Source: Hutsoniella sourekii ATCC 700629
GTDB lineage: Bacteria > Bacillota > Bacilli > Lactobacillales > Aerococcaceae
NCBI RefSeq assembly: GCF_000518205.1
Contig: NZ_JADD01000009.1
Span: 1 to 64,000, forward strand
DNA length: 64,000 nucleotides
Direction of reading: 5' to 3'
The position numbers were made by a program, and so were the translations under genes. Positions 14,939 to 23,548 of this stretch are shown here, one piece after another. Below the pieces are notes generated by a model. The model was not told where the DNA came from, ran no database searches, and saw only the letters and a program-made list of their open reading frames with translations. How positions within the stretch are numbered: the stretch's first letter is position 1; every line of letters starts with the position of its first letter.

Positions 14939-15808
14939 TTAATTTTTAAGCGCCTCCTGAGCTAGGAGGAGGCAACCTACGATACCTGCTTCATCTCCCA
15001 GTCCAGGTCTAACAATAAATTCATCCAAGTCCGGTAAGGGAAGATAGTCTGCCCATTCCTCTTGGAAGTGCTTCTTAACTAGATCCATCATCTTCTCTTG
15101 GTGCATGACACCGCCACCAATAATTATCTGCTCTGGCATCAAGGTTAAGCTATAATTTCTCAAGGCTTGAGCAATATAGTAGGCAGCCTGATTCCAGATA
15201 GGATCATCTGCGTCAAGATCCTGGCCCTTGACACCTGCTGGAAAACGGTCAGCAATGGCCGGCCCACAGACCAAGCCCTCCAAACAATCACCGTGGTATG
15301 GGCAATGCCCTTGATAATCATCTTCTGGATGTTTTCGAACGACGACGTGGCCCATCTCTAAGTGGCCCATCCCAATCTGAATTTCTCCACGATTAATGAA
15401 GCCACCGCCAACACCCGTTCCTATGGTTAAATACAGGCAGGAATCCTTATCGACTGCGGCTCCTTGATGGTATTCACCAAAGCCAGAGGCATTAACATCG
15501 GTAGTCCAATAGACTGGAATGTCGTACCGCTTCTTAATCGATCCCAAAAAGTCAAAGTTTGCCCATCCGGGTTTAGGAGTCGTTGTAACATAGCCATAAG
15601 TAGCGGAATCTTCCAGAACATCAATCGGTCCAAAGGATCCAATTCCCATAGCATCCAAGGAATATCGGTCAAAGAAATCATAGACACTCTCCATAGTTTC
15701 CTCAGGTTGGACCGTGGGAAATTGTACCTGGTCAATGATATTAAAATTTTCATCGCTGACGGCACAATTGAATTTAGTGCCTCCAGCTTCAATGGCTCCA
15801 AAAATCAT
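14939..15808 (-). CDS. scrK: Fructokinase (ROK family) of the sucrose operon
   Basis: The start is the ATG after AGAAGGGAAGATTCAG, giving 289 residues. ROK-family kinase features: N-terminal phosphate loop FGAIEAGGTKFNCAV; LTIGTGVGGGFINRG; the ROK zinc site GHLEMGHVVVRKHPEDDYQG then HCPYHGDCLEGLVCGPA (His-Cys-His-Cys); and IIIGGGVMHQEKM. It phosphorylates the fructose released by ScrB. It is the last gene of scrA-scrB-scrK, 14 nt after scrB. The zinc motif and context favour fructokinase over glucokinase. Confidence 0.9.
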   Translation of the reverse strand: MIFGAIEAGGTKFNCAVSDENFNIIDQVQFPTVQPEETMESVYDFFDRYSLDAMGIGSFGPIDVLEDSATYGYVTTTPKPGWANFDFLGSIKKRYDIPVYWTTDVNASGFGEYHQGAAVDKDSCLYLTIGTGVGGGFINRGEIQIGMGHLEMGHVVVRKHPEDDYQGHCPYHGDCLEGLVCGPAIADRFPAGVKGQDLDADDPIWNQAAYYIAQALRNYSLTLMPEQIIIGGGVMHQEKMMDLVKKHFQEEWADYLPLPDLDEFIVRPGLGDEAGIVGCLLLAQEALKN

Positions 15809-15822
15809 CTGAATCTTCCCTT

Positions 15823-17214
15823 CTATTTGGCCAAGGACCAAAGCTTTACTTCAAGTTCTTGGTCAGACTTGATCTGAATAGTATCTGCGTGCTGATCTGG
15901 ATAAATACGACTTGTTAAGGCGTACTCACCCCCATTGACAAAGATTTCAAGCGATGAATAATCACTAAATATTTGCAAGGAGTCTAATTGTGATAATTCT
16001 AACAGACGTTTGCGTCGGCCAAAACCTGATGAACCATGACGCAGGCTGAATAGACCTTCTTCCTTATCATAATGGATCTGGCTGTCTTGACGAAGGAATA
16101 GCTCTATTTGCTCTATATCTTGACCTTTAATGGCTAATTCATAGACTTCTCCTTGGAGTTGGATCTCTTTGCCCTTTTCTTCGACAAGCTCTTGTCTAAG
16201 CGCTTGATATTCTTCTAAGGGAACTTGATAGAGGTGATTTTCCTTGACCACTAATTGTCTAGGGATCGTCAGGCAATGCTGCCAACCGTATGAGACCGTC
16301 GGATTAACATAATCGGGTTCATGGTCCGGTACCCCCATCCAAGCCCACATAATTTGTCTACCGCTTTCGTCTGTAAAGGATTGAGGCGCATAGAAGTCAA
16401 AGCCATAATCCAGTTCCTCGAATTCACTTGTCGGTTGGAAGATCTTGTCAGTCCAATTTAACTCACCTAATAAATAACCGGCTGAATATTGATTTTGGTA
16501 ATGGGTAGGTGAACCAATGACCCCCTGAGGCGAGAAGATCAAGACCGTTTGCCCAGCTTGTGTAAATAAGTCTGGACATTCCCACATAAAGCCTTGATCT
16601 TCATTGCCTCTGAGTAGGTCCCCGACAAAGGCCCAATTATCAAGATCTTGAGACTCAAATAATAAGATTGCTCCTCTATTATCTCGCGTACGTCCTCCTA
16701 AGATCATATAATAGCGATCTCCTTGCCACCAGACTTTAGGATCTCTGATATGGTCTGAATAACCCGAAGGAAAGTCATCGTGGTCAATAACTACTCGGCG
16801 TTCTTTGATTTGAAAGCCATCGGCTGAGATAACCCGGACGACATTTTGTTGGCGGCCAGAATAGACGTAGTCATAAAAGCCCTCTTTCTTGACGTTTCCA
16901 GTATAGAAAAAGTTCAATTGGCCGTCAACTTCAATCGCAGAACCGGAGTATACCCCATCACGGTCAAAAGTTTGATCCGGCGACATAAAGATAGGTTCTT
17001 CTTTGAAATGAATGAGGTCGGTAGAAGTCTTATGGCCCCAGTGGGTGGCTCCACCCTTAGCTGAAGTCGGTTCGTATTGATGGTAGACATGGTAAGTACC
17101 TTGGAATTGACACGTTCCATTAGGATCATTCAGCCAACCCTTTTCTGGCATTAAGTGATAGGCTTGCCGCCACTTAGAATCTTTTTGGACTAATTCCTTA
17201 AGATCTAACTTCAA
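15823..17214 (-). CDS. scrB: Sucrose-6-phosphate hydrolase (GH32)
   Basis: The 463-residue protein has the GH32 five-blade propeller signatures: GWLNDPNG with the nucleophile Asp (about residue 27), HIRDPKVWW with the transition-state-stabilising Asp, and MWECPDLF with the acid/base Glu. A C-terminal beta-sandwich ends the protein (SLEIFVNGGEYALTSRIYP). It hydrolyses the sucrose-6-phosphate imported by ScrA to glucose-6-phosphate and fructose, in the cytosol; no signal peptide is present. It lies 12 nt downstream of scrA. Confidence 0.93.
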   Translation of the reverse strand: MKLDLKELVQKDSKWRQAYHLMPEKGWLNDPNGTCQFQGTYHVYHQYEPTSAKGGATHWGHKTSTDLIHFKEEPIFMSPDQTFDRDGVYSGSAIEVDGQLNFFYTGNVKKEGFYDYVYSGRQQNVVRVISADGFQIKERRVVIDHDDFPSGYSDHIRDPKVWWQGDRYYMILGGRTRDNRGAILLFESQDLDNWAFVGDLLRGNEDQGFMWECPDLFTQAGQTVLIFSPQGVIGSPTHYQNQYSAGYLLGELNWTDKIFQPTSEFEELDYGFDFYAPQSFTDESGRQIMWAWMGVPDHEPDYVNPTVSYGWQHCLTIPRQLVVKENHLYQVPLEEYQALRQELVEEKGKEIQLQGEVYELAIKGQDIEQIELFLRQDSQIHYDKEEGLFSLRHGSSGFGRRKRLLELSQLDSLQIFSDYSSLEIFVNGGEYALTSRIYPDQHADTIQIKSDQELEVKLWSLAK

Positions 17215-17226
17215 GTCGCTACCTCC

Positions 17227-19101
17227 TTAAACTTTTGCCGTCATTAAAGTCTCTGAATCACCGTCGAAGTCAACCGAGCTGAAGTCACCAGCATTAGTGA
17301 CAATCACTGGGGTAATTGTTGAGCGTCCGGATTCTTCAATAGCTACTAAGTCAACATCAACGAGTAATTGACCGCGTGTCACAGAATCCCCCGCTTGAAC
17401 ATGAACTTCAAATGGCTGACCGGCTAATTCGACCGTATCAATACCTATATGAATAAGTACCTCGGCTCCGGTATTTGCCTTAAGACCAATAGCGTGCTTG
17501 GTATCAGCAATCATGACCACTTCACCATCAAACGGAGCCACTACTCGACCTTGACTTGGCTTAATGGCAAGACTTGGTCCCATCGCCCCCGATGAGAAGA
17601 CAGGGTCAGGAATATCTGCTTGTTGGATAATATCACCAATAAGTGGAGGATAAATAGGAGTATCAGCTAACAGCGAATTTTGGATTTCAGCTGGTTCTTC
17701 GTCCACTTGAACTTGTTCAACCACTGGCTCTAGTTCTTGACGAATGGCAGTTCCTTGACTTCTAACTAATAAGAAGGCAACAACAAAGGCAGAAGCAACG
17801 ACAATCAAGTAACGAGCCATTGACCAGAGAGAATCAGTATAAAGTAATAAGCCAGGAATAAAGGTAATTCCCATTCCAGTTGCTGATAAGTTCAATAGGT
17901 ATGCTAGGAAGCCAGCCACCGCACCACCAGCAACACCGGATAGGAGAATTCTTAAGGATCTCAAGTTAACCCCGAACAAGAGAGGCTCAGTGATTCCAAA
18001 AAGCGTTGATGAAGCAGAAGAAATCATATTAGAACGACGAACCTTATCCTTCATCAAGCTAGCTGTTGCGATCGCTGCCCCAAATTGACCCGCCATCGAA
18101 GCCGTCATCAAAGGATTCAAGATGTTTCTTCCGGTATCTTCAATCAAGCTAATCTCGATGATCGATAAGGAATGGTGGAGTCCCGTTACCACTAGTAACT
18201 GCTGCAAACCACCAAACAAGATATAACCAATGCCAAATGGCGCTTGAAGAATCATAACAATAAAGCCAATCACACCATCTTCAATAAAGGAGATCACTGG
18301 TCCCAAAGCAAAGAGCATAATCACTAAAGTTAAGGTAATCGTTAAGAATGGCGTCACAATTAAGTCTAAAGCCTTAGGAACAAATTGACGTAATTTCTGG
18401 TCCAACCAGGAAATTAACCAACCCGCAATGATTGCTGGGAAGATGGATCCCTGATAACCTTGAATGTTGATGCCAAATACGTTTAATGGTGTCGCATCGC
18501 CTCCTGCAACTGAATAAGCGTTAGGAAGTTGTGGAGCGACCAACATTAATCCAACCGCAATACCAATGATCGGATTACCTCCGAATTTCTTGGTAGCTGA
18601 ATAAGTGATAAAGACAGGTAAAAAGGCAAAAGCTGTATCAGTTAGGACTGCAAACAAGGCCGCAAAGTCATCACTCATAACCATGCCTAATTCAAGCAAG
18701 AGCCCTCTTAGCCCCATTAAGAGCCCAGTGGTAACCAATACTGGAATCAATGGCACCAAGATATCAGCTAGAATACGAACCACCTTTTGTACCGGATTCA
18801 TATTGGCATAAGCATCTTCTTTAACTGAATCTGAAGAAATTTCGATATTGGCTTGTTGCAAACGATTGGCTAAGGCTTGGTAGACATCATTAACCTTACC
18901 CGTTCCAAAGACAAATTGGTGCTGCCCGGTGGAGTAAAAATAGCCTTGTAAATTATCAATTTGTTCGGCCTCCTGCTTATCAACCACCTCATTATCCTTA
19001 AGGACAATCCGCAAACGAGTCGCACAATGTTCGAAGTTCTTGATGTTATCTGCCCCACCAATCACTTCCAGTAACTGATCAATTATTTTACTAGTATCCA
19101 T
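17227..19101 (-). CDS. scrA: Sucrose-specific PTS enzyme EIIBCA
   Basis: The 624 residues hold three fused PTS domains. EIIB (about 1-85) has the phosphocysteine in NIKNFEHCATRLRIVL. EIIC (about 100-450) has ten or so membrane segments, with ITYSATKKFGGNPIIGIAVG and SSASSTLFGITEPLLFGVNL conserved in the glucose/sucrose family. EIIA (about 480-620) has the phosphohistidine region VLIHIGIDTVELAGQPFEVH. It imports and phosphorylates sucrose. A cre/operator region precedes it. Domain order and the neighbouring ScrB and ScrR support sucrose rather than trehalose or beta-glucosides. Confidence 0.92.
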   Translation of the reverse strand: MDTSKIIDQLLEVIGGADNIKNFEHCATRLRIVLKDNEVVDKQEAEQIDNLQGYFYSTGQHQFVFGTGKVNDVYQALANRLQQANIEISSDSVKEDAYANMNPVQKVVRILADILVPLIPVLVTTGLLMGLRGLLLELGMVMSDDFAALFAVLTDTAFAFLPVFITYSATKKFGGNPIIGIAVGLMLVAPQLPNAYSVAGGDATPLNVFGINIQGYQGSIFPAIIAGWLISWLDQKLRQFVPKALDLIVTPFLTITLTLVIMLFALGPVISFIEDGVIGFIVMILQAPFGIGYILFGGLQQLLVVTGLHHSLSIIEISLIEDTGRNILNPLMTASMAGQFGAAIATASLMKDKVRRSNMISSASSTLFGITEPLLFGVNLRSLRILLSGVAGGAVAGFLAYLLNLSATGMGITFIPGLLLYTDSLWSMARYLIVVASAFVVAFLLVRSQGTAIRQELEPVVEQVQVDEEPAEIQNSLLADTPIYPPLIGDIIQQADIPDPVFSSGAMGPSLAIKPSQGRVVAPFDGEVVMIADTKHAIGLKANTGAEVLIHIGIDTVELAGQPFEVHVQAGDSVTRGQLLVDVDLVAIEESGRSTITPVIVTNAGDFSSVDFDGDSETLMTAKV

Positions 19102-19125
19102 GGAATCCCTTCTTTCTAAAAATTT

Positions 19126-19151
19126 ATGAAACCGATTACTAGAACCGGTTC
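19126..19151. promoter_or_regulatory. cre site and ScrR operator upstream of scrA
   Basis: ATGAAACCGATTACT (19126-19140) fits the Gram-positive cre consensus WTGNAANCGNWNNCW at every defined position. Right after it is the perfect palindrome GAACCGGTTC (19142-19151), a LacI-family type operator core. The two abut upstream of scrA and point to combined carbon-catabolite (CcpA) and sucrose-specific (ScrR) repression. Binding is inferred from motif match. Confidence 0.65.
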
Positions 19152-19179
19152 CAGTTTACCATAAATTTATTATTTTGCA

Positions 19180-19216
19180 ATATAAAAAATCCCACGAAAC
19201 TAAATTTCGTAGGATG
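19180..19216 (-). terminator. Terminator overlapping the end of scrR
   Basis: ATCCTACGAAA/TTTCGTGGGAT forms the stem on the minus strand, with a T-run (ATTTTTTATAT) after it. The scrR stop codon lies in the loop region, so the last codons of the gene are part of the hairpin. Confidence 0.75.
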
Positions 19217-20198
19217 ATGGATCAAATTTTTGAGTAGACTCCCGTTTCACCAACTCAACGGGCAAGCTGGTTTGGTAGTTGTCTTGCTCCTTATCGGTTA
19301 GTTGAAGCAAGGCTTCCATGGCTTGTCGTCCTGCTTGGCGGTAGGGATAATGGACGGTCGTTAGAGATGGATTCAAGTAGAGGCCATCGCTATATCCCCC
19401 AAAACCAGCTACCGATAAGTCGCCCGGTACTGATAACCCAAGATGACTAGCCGCCTTGATAATCGCAATAGCCATCCGGTCAGTAGCCGCAAGCAGAAAA
19501 CTAGCTTGAAGTTGGGGTAAAATTTTAAGAGCTAGTTGATAATTATCTTCTTGCAAGAAGGTGGACTCGACGACTTGGCAATTTGCCCCTGCTTCTTGAA
19601 TAGTATCCAAGAAACCTTGCAGGCGAACTTGGCCTACCGCCACGTCGTGGCGATCGCTATTAATATAGACGAATTCTCGGTGTCCTAAATCTAAGGCATG
19701 ACGCCCGATTAAAGAGCCCGCATGATAATCATCATAGCTAATGTAATTCAAGTCAGGGTAAGCCTGCCCGAGAATCAACATCTGTGCGCTTAATGATTGG
19801 TCTATTTCAAGTAAGGGCGCTTGCAAATTACGTGTTAATACAATCATCCCGTCAACGTTCTCACGGTCAAGCGCTTGAATCTGATCGAGTTCGACTTGAG
19901 GATCGAGATTGGAATTAACAATCAGTAAACGACGATCATGCTGGACAGCGACTTGATCAATTCCATCCAGAACATCTGAGATCGACGAAGAGTTAAAGCG
20001 TGGAACAACGACGCCAATCAGCCGAGTTTTAGAAGCCTTCAGACTCCTAGCAAAGCTATTGGGTTGGTAGCCAGTCTGTTCAATAATCTCCTTGATCTTC
20101 TCACTGGTCGCCTGGCTCACTTGTCCCTTGTTTAAATAGCGAGAAACAGTGCTCTTGGAAACACCCGCTAAGCGAGCAATATCATTTAAAGTTGTCAT
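19200..20198 (-). CDS. scrR: LacI-family repressor of the sucrose operon
   Basis: The ATG five nt after AAGGAGG is chosen over the preceding GTG, giving 332 residues. The N-terminal LacI HTH is classical (LNDIARLAGVSKSTVSRYLN, then the hinge helix FARSLKASKTRLIGVVVP region). The periplasmic-binding-type effector domain follows (about 60-330: DGMIVLTRN, LSVAGFGGYSDGLYLNPSLTTVHYP split here). It lies directly upstream of and co-directional with scrA, and its likely operator sits between them. It probably senses a phosphorylated sugar from sucrose catabolism and represses scrAKB, by analogy with other Firmicutes. Confidence 0.88.
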   Translation of the reverse strand: MTTLNDIARLAGVSKSTVSRYLNKGQVSQATSEKIKEIIEQTGYQPNSFARSLKASKTRLIGVVVPRFNSSSISDVLDGIDQVAVQHDRRLLIVNSNLDPQVELDQIQALDRENVDGMIVLTRNLQAPLLEIDQSLSAQMLILGQAYPDLNYISYDDYHAGSLIGRHALDLGHREFVYINSDRHDVAVGQVRLQGFLDTIQEAGANCQVVESTFLQEDNYQLALKILPQLQASFLLAATDRMAIAIIKAASHLGLSVPGDLSVAGFGGYSDGLYLNPSLTTVHYPYRQAGRQAMEALLQLTDKEQDNYQTSLPVELVKRESTQKFDPSSYEI

Positions 20199-20266
20199 CA
20201 CTGCCTCCTTATCTTAATTACCATTAACTAATTGTAGCTATTTAATCTTGGGATTGCAATCAAGAC

Positions 20267-20296
20267 AAGAAAAACTCTCCCAAGTAATGGGAGAGT
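20267..20296 (-). terminator. Rho-independent terminator after pcp
   Basis: ACTCTCCC/GGGAGAGT stem with a 7-nt loop; on the minus strand TTTTTC follows. It lies 10 nt past the pcp stop. Confidence 0.8.
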
Positions 20297-20306
20297 ATCT
20301 ATAACA

Positions 20307-20951
20307 TTAGTGAGTAGTCCCACCTACAGCTTCGATATCTTGGTCTTTGTACTTGACCACTGCCTCTACAGCTGCTTCAAGACCACGGGCAATATCATCC
20401 AAGTTCATGGCTGCTTGGTCAGGCTTATCAACAACTTGCTGCATCATATATGGAATATGGACAAAACCACCTAATACATGAGGAAACTCCTTATCGATTA
20501 AGTATAAGGTCTGATACATAATATGGTTGCAGACAAAGGTTCCAGCCGTATTCGATACACTTGCTGGAAGGCCAGCTTGGTGAATAGCTTCCACCATGGC
20601 CTTAATAGGTAAGCTTGAAAAATAAGCATTCTCACCATCTTCTTGGATCACAACATCAATCGGTTGGTTGCCTTCATTATCTTCAATCCGAGCGTCATCT
20701 TGGTTGATAGCCACTCGTTCAGGAGTAATTCCTGTCCGGCCCCCTGCTTGTCCGATATTAATAATGACATCCGGTTGGTGTTGTCTTACTTTATCACGCA
20801 TAACTTCTGCCGACTTGTGGAAGACGGTTGGTATTTCCACCTTGATGATTTCGGCACCTGCAATTGTATCAGGTAACCTCTTCACCGCTTCAATAGCTGG
20901 ATTAATGGCTTCGCCACCAAATGGATCAAAACCAGTAATTAAGATCTTCAT
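20307..20951 (-). CDS. pcp: Pyrrolidone-carboxylate peptidase (pyroglutamyl peptidase I)
   Basis: The 214-residue length matches the C15 cysteine peptidase family. Visible motifs: [16 protein letters not shown] at the N-terminus, [20 protein letters not shown] with the catalytic Glu region, [18 protein letters not shown] with the nucleophile Cys, and GGFVHIPYM with the catalytic His. It removes N-terminal pyroglutamate from peptides in the cytosol. It is the last of a three-gene group with the DUF969 and DUF979 membrane proteins, a neighbourhood that recurs in Firmicutes and suggests a linked transport function. Confidence 0.93.
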   Translation of the reverse strand: MKILITGFDPFGGEAINPAIEAVKRLPDTIAGAEIIKVEIPTVFHKSAEVMRDKVRQHQPDVIINIGQAGGRTGITPERVAINQDDARIEDNEGNQPIDVVIQEDGENAYFSSLPIKAMVEAIHQAGLPASVSNTAGTFVCNHIMYQTLYLIDKEFPHVLGGFVHIPYMMQQVVDKPDQAAMNLDDIARGLEAAVEAVVKYKDQDIEAVGGTTH

Positions 20952-20980
20952 CGAATCTCTCCTTTAACTATATTTCCTTC

Positions 20981-21925
20981 TTAAAAGGCCCACATATACA
21001 TTAACACAATATGAGCTAAAATCATGACTAAAGCAACTGGAATTTGTTGAATAATCACAGAATAAGGACTCTTCATTTCCAATAAGGCTGCTGGTAGCGC
21101 ATTAAAGTTACCCGCCATAGGCGTCATTAAGGTGCCACAGAATCCGGCAGTCATCGCCAGAGCAGAAGCAATGGCAGGATCTGCTCCCTGGTTAAAGACA
21201 AATGGAATACCAATACCTACGGTAATCACTGCAAAAGCCGCAAAGGCATTACCCATAATCATGGTAAAGATGACCATGCCTAGGACATAAGCGATTACGC
21301 CCCATAGGCGACTATCAGCTGGTATGACGCCAGAAATGATCTGCGCAATGACTTCTCCAACACCAGCAGCAGTAAAGACGGCTCCAACAGCTGCTAATAA
21401 TTGAGGCAAGATACCAGTCGTTGAAACTTGTTGAACCATCCGGTCGGACTCTGCCAGGAACTCTTGCCCGCTAGGCTTAACTAAGATAACCATCGCAATA
21501 GTAGCCACCAAGCCACCAAAACCAAGTACCGCCGAACTAAGTGAAGGTAGGAGCGCGGAGACAATAATCGATGTCGCCCCAATGAGTATAACTGGAAGAA
21601 AGACCCAGTTTCCATAGCGATTTCCCCTAGCTGTCTGCTCTTCTTCACTCACCTGTTTGATCTGACCAATTTCAACTTGTTTAAATAAGGTTAATCCTCC
21701 CAAGACGAAGATCAAGAGTCCAGTTAGAGCTGATGGAATATAGGGTCCAGCGATAAAAATAAAGCCAAGAATTCCCCAGAACAGACTGGTCCCAATGCGC
21801 TTAGGGTTTGTCGAATCAGTGATGGATTGGTAGGCAGTATAGATAAGTTGAGCACCAATAACGATAAAGATAATTTCTAGTATCAAATTTGTGTATTGTG
21901 CCAAAAAGCTATCTAAATTTTGCAT
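20981..21925 (-). CDS. DUF979 family membrane protein
   Basis: The 314-residue protein has about nine hydrophobic segments; FGGLVATIAMVILVKPSGQEF, GVGEVIAQIISGVIPADSRL and AMTAGFCGTLMTPMAGNFNA are conserved in the DUF979 family. The proline-glycine rich loop near the C-terminus (GTLMTPMAGNFNALPAALLE) resembles re-entrant loops of secondary transporters. Its start overlaps the DUF969 stop by one base (TAATG), so the two are co-translated and probably form one complex. With pcp downstream, a role in uptake or exchange of pyroglutamate or peptides is plausible, but not shown. Confidence 0.8.
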   Translation of the reverse strand: MQNLDSFLAQYTNLILEIIFIVIGAQLIYTAYQSITDSTNPKRIGTSLFWGILGFIFIAGPYIPSALTGLLIFVLGGLTLFKQVEIGQIKQVSEEEQTARGNRYGNWVFLPVILIGATSIIVSALLPSLSSAVLGFGGLVATIAMVILVKPSGQEFLAESDRMVQQVSTTGILPQLLAAVGAVFTAAGVGEVIAQIISGVIPADSRLWGVIAYVLGMVIFTMIMGNAFAAFAVITVGIGIPFVFNQGADPAIASALAMTAGFCGTLMTPMAGNFNALPAALLEMKSPYSVIIQQIPVALVMILAHIVLMYMWAF

Positions 21926-22626
21926 TATTTAGTCCCTCCCTTATGTCTATTAATAATCATTCGTTCCTTAATAAGGTTATAAGCACTTCCTACAACTAGA
22001 GCAATAATCGCAATCGGAATCGATGCAAAGGCAATTTGAGCTGCCCCTGTATTGAAGCCTTGGTCGTTAAGTATGCCGACCATTAAAAGGACACCCCCTG
22101 CCCCAACAAAGGTATCTTGACCAAAGAAGTTTCCGATATTCTCATTAGCAGCGGCTAATGCTTTAACTTCATCATCCGAGGTCGAATCCAAGTGGAAGTC
22201 TTCCGCATCCTCCTTGGCAATTTGTGTCTTGACCGCTGCTTCTCCCATCGGATGAACAATCGGTCTAACAAATTGCGGGTGTCCGCCTAAACGAACTGAG
22301 AAGAAGCCGGCGAGCAGTCGAATCAGTAAGTAGAAGCTGTAGAATAAGCCCATACTCATTCCCTTGATTGACTGAATCAGCTTAACAGCTTGTTGCTTCA
22401 AACCGTAAGATTCTGCTAATCCGATAACGGGTAGCGTTAAGAAAAACAAGGAGACAATCCGGTTGTTGACAAATGATTCACCAATGATTGATAAGAATTC
22501 AACCAAATTGATCCCAGAAACCAGGGCTGTAACTAGCCCTGCGATAATAACCGTTCCGATAGTATTCAGTTTAAATACAAAGCCTAGAACGATAATGACG
22601 ATTCCTATTAAACGAATCCATTCCAT
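21925..22626 (-). CDS. DUF969 family membrane protein
   Basis: The 233-residue, five- to six-segment membrane protein has DUF969 features: GLVTALVSGINLVEFLSIIG, LTLPVIGLAESYGLKQQA, FFSVRLGGHPQFVRPIVHPM (a likely conserved pore or ligand loop), then ENIGNFFGQDTFVGAGGVLL. It is always found with DUF979; together they look like two halves of an ion-transporter-like protein. First gene of DUF969-DUF979-pcp, with ribosome site AAAGGAGGAAAT. The substrate is unknown; the neighbouring pyroglutamyl peptidase is the best clue. Confidence 0.8.
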   Translation of the reverse strand: MEWIRLIGIVIIVLGFVFKLNTIGTVIIAGLVTALVSGINLVEFLSIIGESFVNNRIVSLFFLTLPVIGLAESYGLKQQAVKLIQSIKGMSMGLFYSFYLLIRLLAGFFSVRLGGHPQFVRPIVHPMGEAAVKTQIAKEDAEDFHLDSTSDDEVKALAAANENIGNFFGQDTFVGAGGVLLMVGILNDQGFNTGAAQIAFASIPIAIIALVVGSAYNLIKERMIINRHKGGTK

Positions 22627-22690
22627 ATCATTTCCTCCTTTAAGAGTAGATAAATTTTTGTAGCTGTAACGAGTGATATAAAGGTGATCT

Positions 22691-22990
22691 TTATTTTTCG
22701 AGTTCTCCTGGGTAATCCAGCGTGCCCTCTGTAATATTAATGGCTTGATAACCCTGATGGTCTAATAATTGACAAGCCTGTTTGGATCGATTACCAGATC
22801 GACAGATGAGATAGTAAGTCTCGTTGTGATCCAGGTCAGCCAAGGAATCCTCTAATTCCTCCAAGGGTATATTAATAGCAGCTGGAACGTGCCCTTGGCT
22901 ATAGGCAGAAGCTGGACGTACATCTATGACCTTAAGCTCTTGACCTGCTCTCTGCATTTGATAAAAGTCATTAATTGAAATTTGTTTCAT
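22691..22990 (-). CDS. Single-domain rhodanese-like protein
   Basis: The ATG after GAAGGAGAAAGT gives 99 residues; the longer frame is not supported. The rhodanese fold runs the full length: KVIDVRPASAYSQGHVPAAINIPL, then the active-site loop YLICRSGNRSKQACQLL with Cys as persulfide carrier, then a C-terminal GY-xxxxxxxG turn (GYQAINITEGTLDYPG). Single-domain members such as GlpE or YtwF transfer sulfane sulfur from thiosulfate or protein persulfides. It is 13 nt downstream of the broken exonuclease gene. The physiological acceptor is unknown. Confidence 0.88.
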   Translation of the reverse strand: MKQISINDFYQMQRAGQELKVIDVRPASAYSQGHVPAAINIPLEELEDSLADLDHNETYYLICRSGNRSKQACQLLDHQGYQAINITEGTLDYPGELEK

Positions 22991-23003
22991 ACTTTCTCCT
23001 TCT

Positions 23004-23537
23004 TTATTGGTGACGAATAAAATCACTGACCCGATCATCTCCAAACTCTTGCAGTTGATGACTGAGAATTAGTCCACATGCTCTAGCGTCATCGAGCGCT
23101 TGGTGGTGGTTGAGTGGAATTTGGTAGTAAGAAGCTAATGTATTCAACTTGAAGTTTGCTACCCTTCCAGTTAAGAAATGCCTAGATGTAACAACTGTAT
23201 CTAGAGTCTTAACCGGCGGTAAATAAAGTCCGTAATAAGCCAAACTAGCTCTCATGACTTTGAGATCAAAGGGCATATTATGAGCCACAAGAAGAGGCTC
23301 TCCTTCAAACCAGTCTGCCCACTGGCCTCATAATTGGTTAAATTTTGGCGCATGAATGACATCAATCGGGCGAATATGGTGAACTCGTATATTTCCCGGG
23401 TGGAAACTGGTTTCTGGCCGGATCAGTGAATAGCGTTCATCCACTATCCGACCGTCCTTTATATGAACCATTCCCAATGAACAAGCACTATGCGCTTGCC
23501 GGTTAGCCGTTTCAAAATCCATCGCCAAAAATTCCAT
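23004..23537 (-). pseudogene. DnaQ-like 3'-5' exonuclease broken by one stop codon
   Basis: Two pieces in the same frame make a DEDDh exonuclease: MEFLAMDFETANRQAHSACSLG (Exo I with Asp-Glu), then after a TGA at 23328-23330 LVAHNMPFDLKVMR (Exo II) and HHQALDDARACGLIL (Exo III with His and Asp). The codon before GQWADW is expected to be Trp or similar (relatives read xFxxLW), so a TGG-to-TGA change fits. All catalytic residues are otherwise present. It resembles the stand-alone epsilon-like nucleases of Lactobacillales. A sequencing error, readthrough or true inactivation cannot be separated here. Confidence 0.8.
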
Positions 23538-23548
23538 AATTAACCCCT

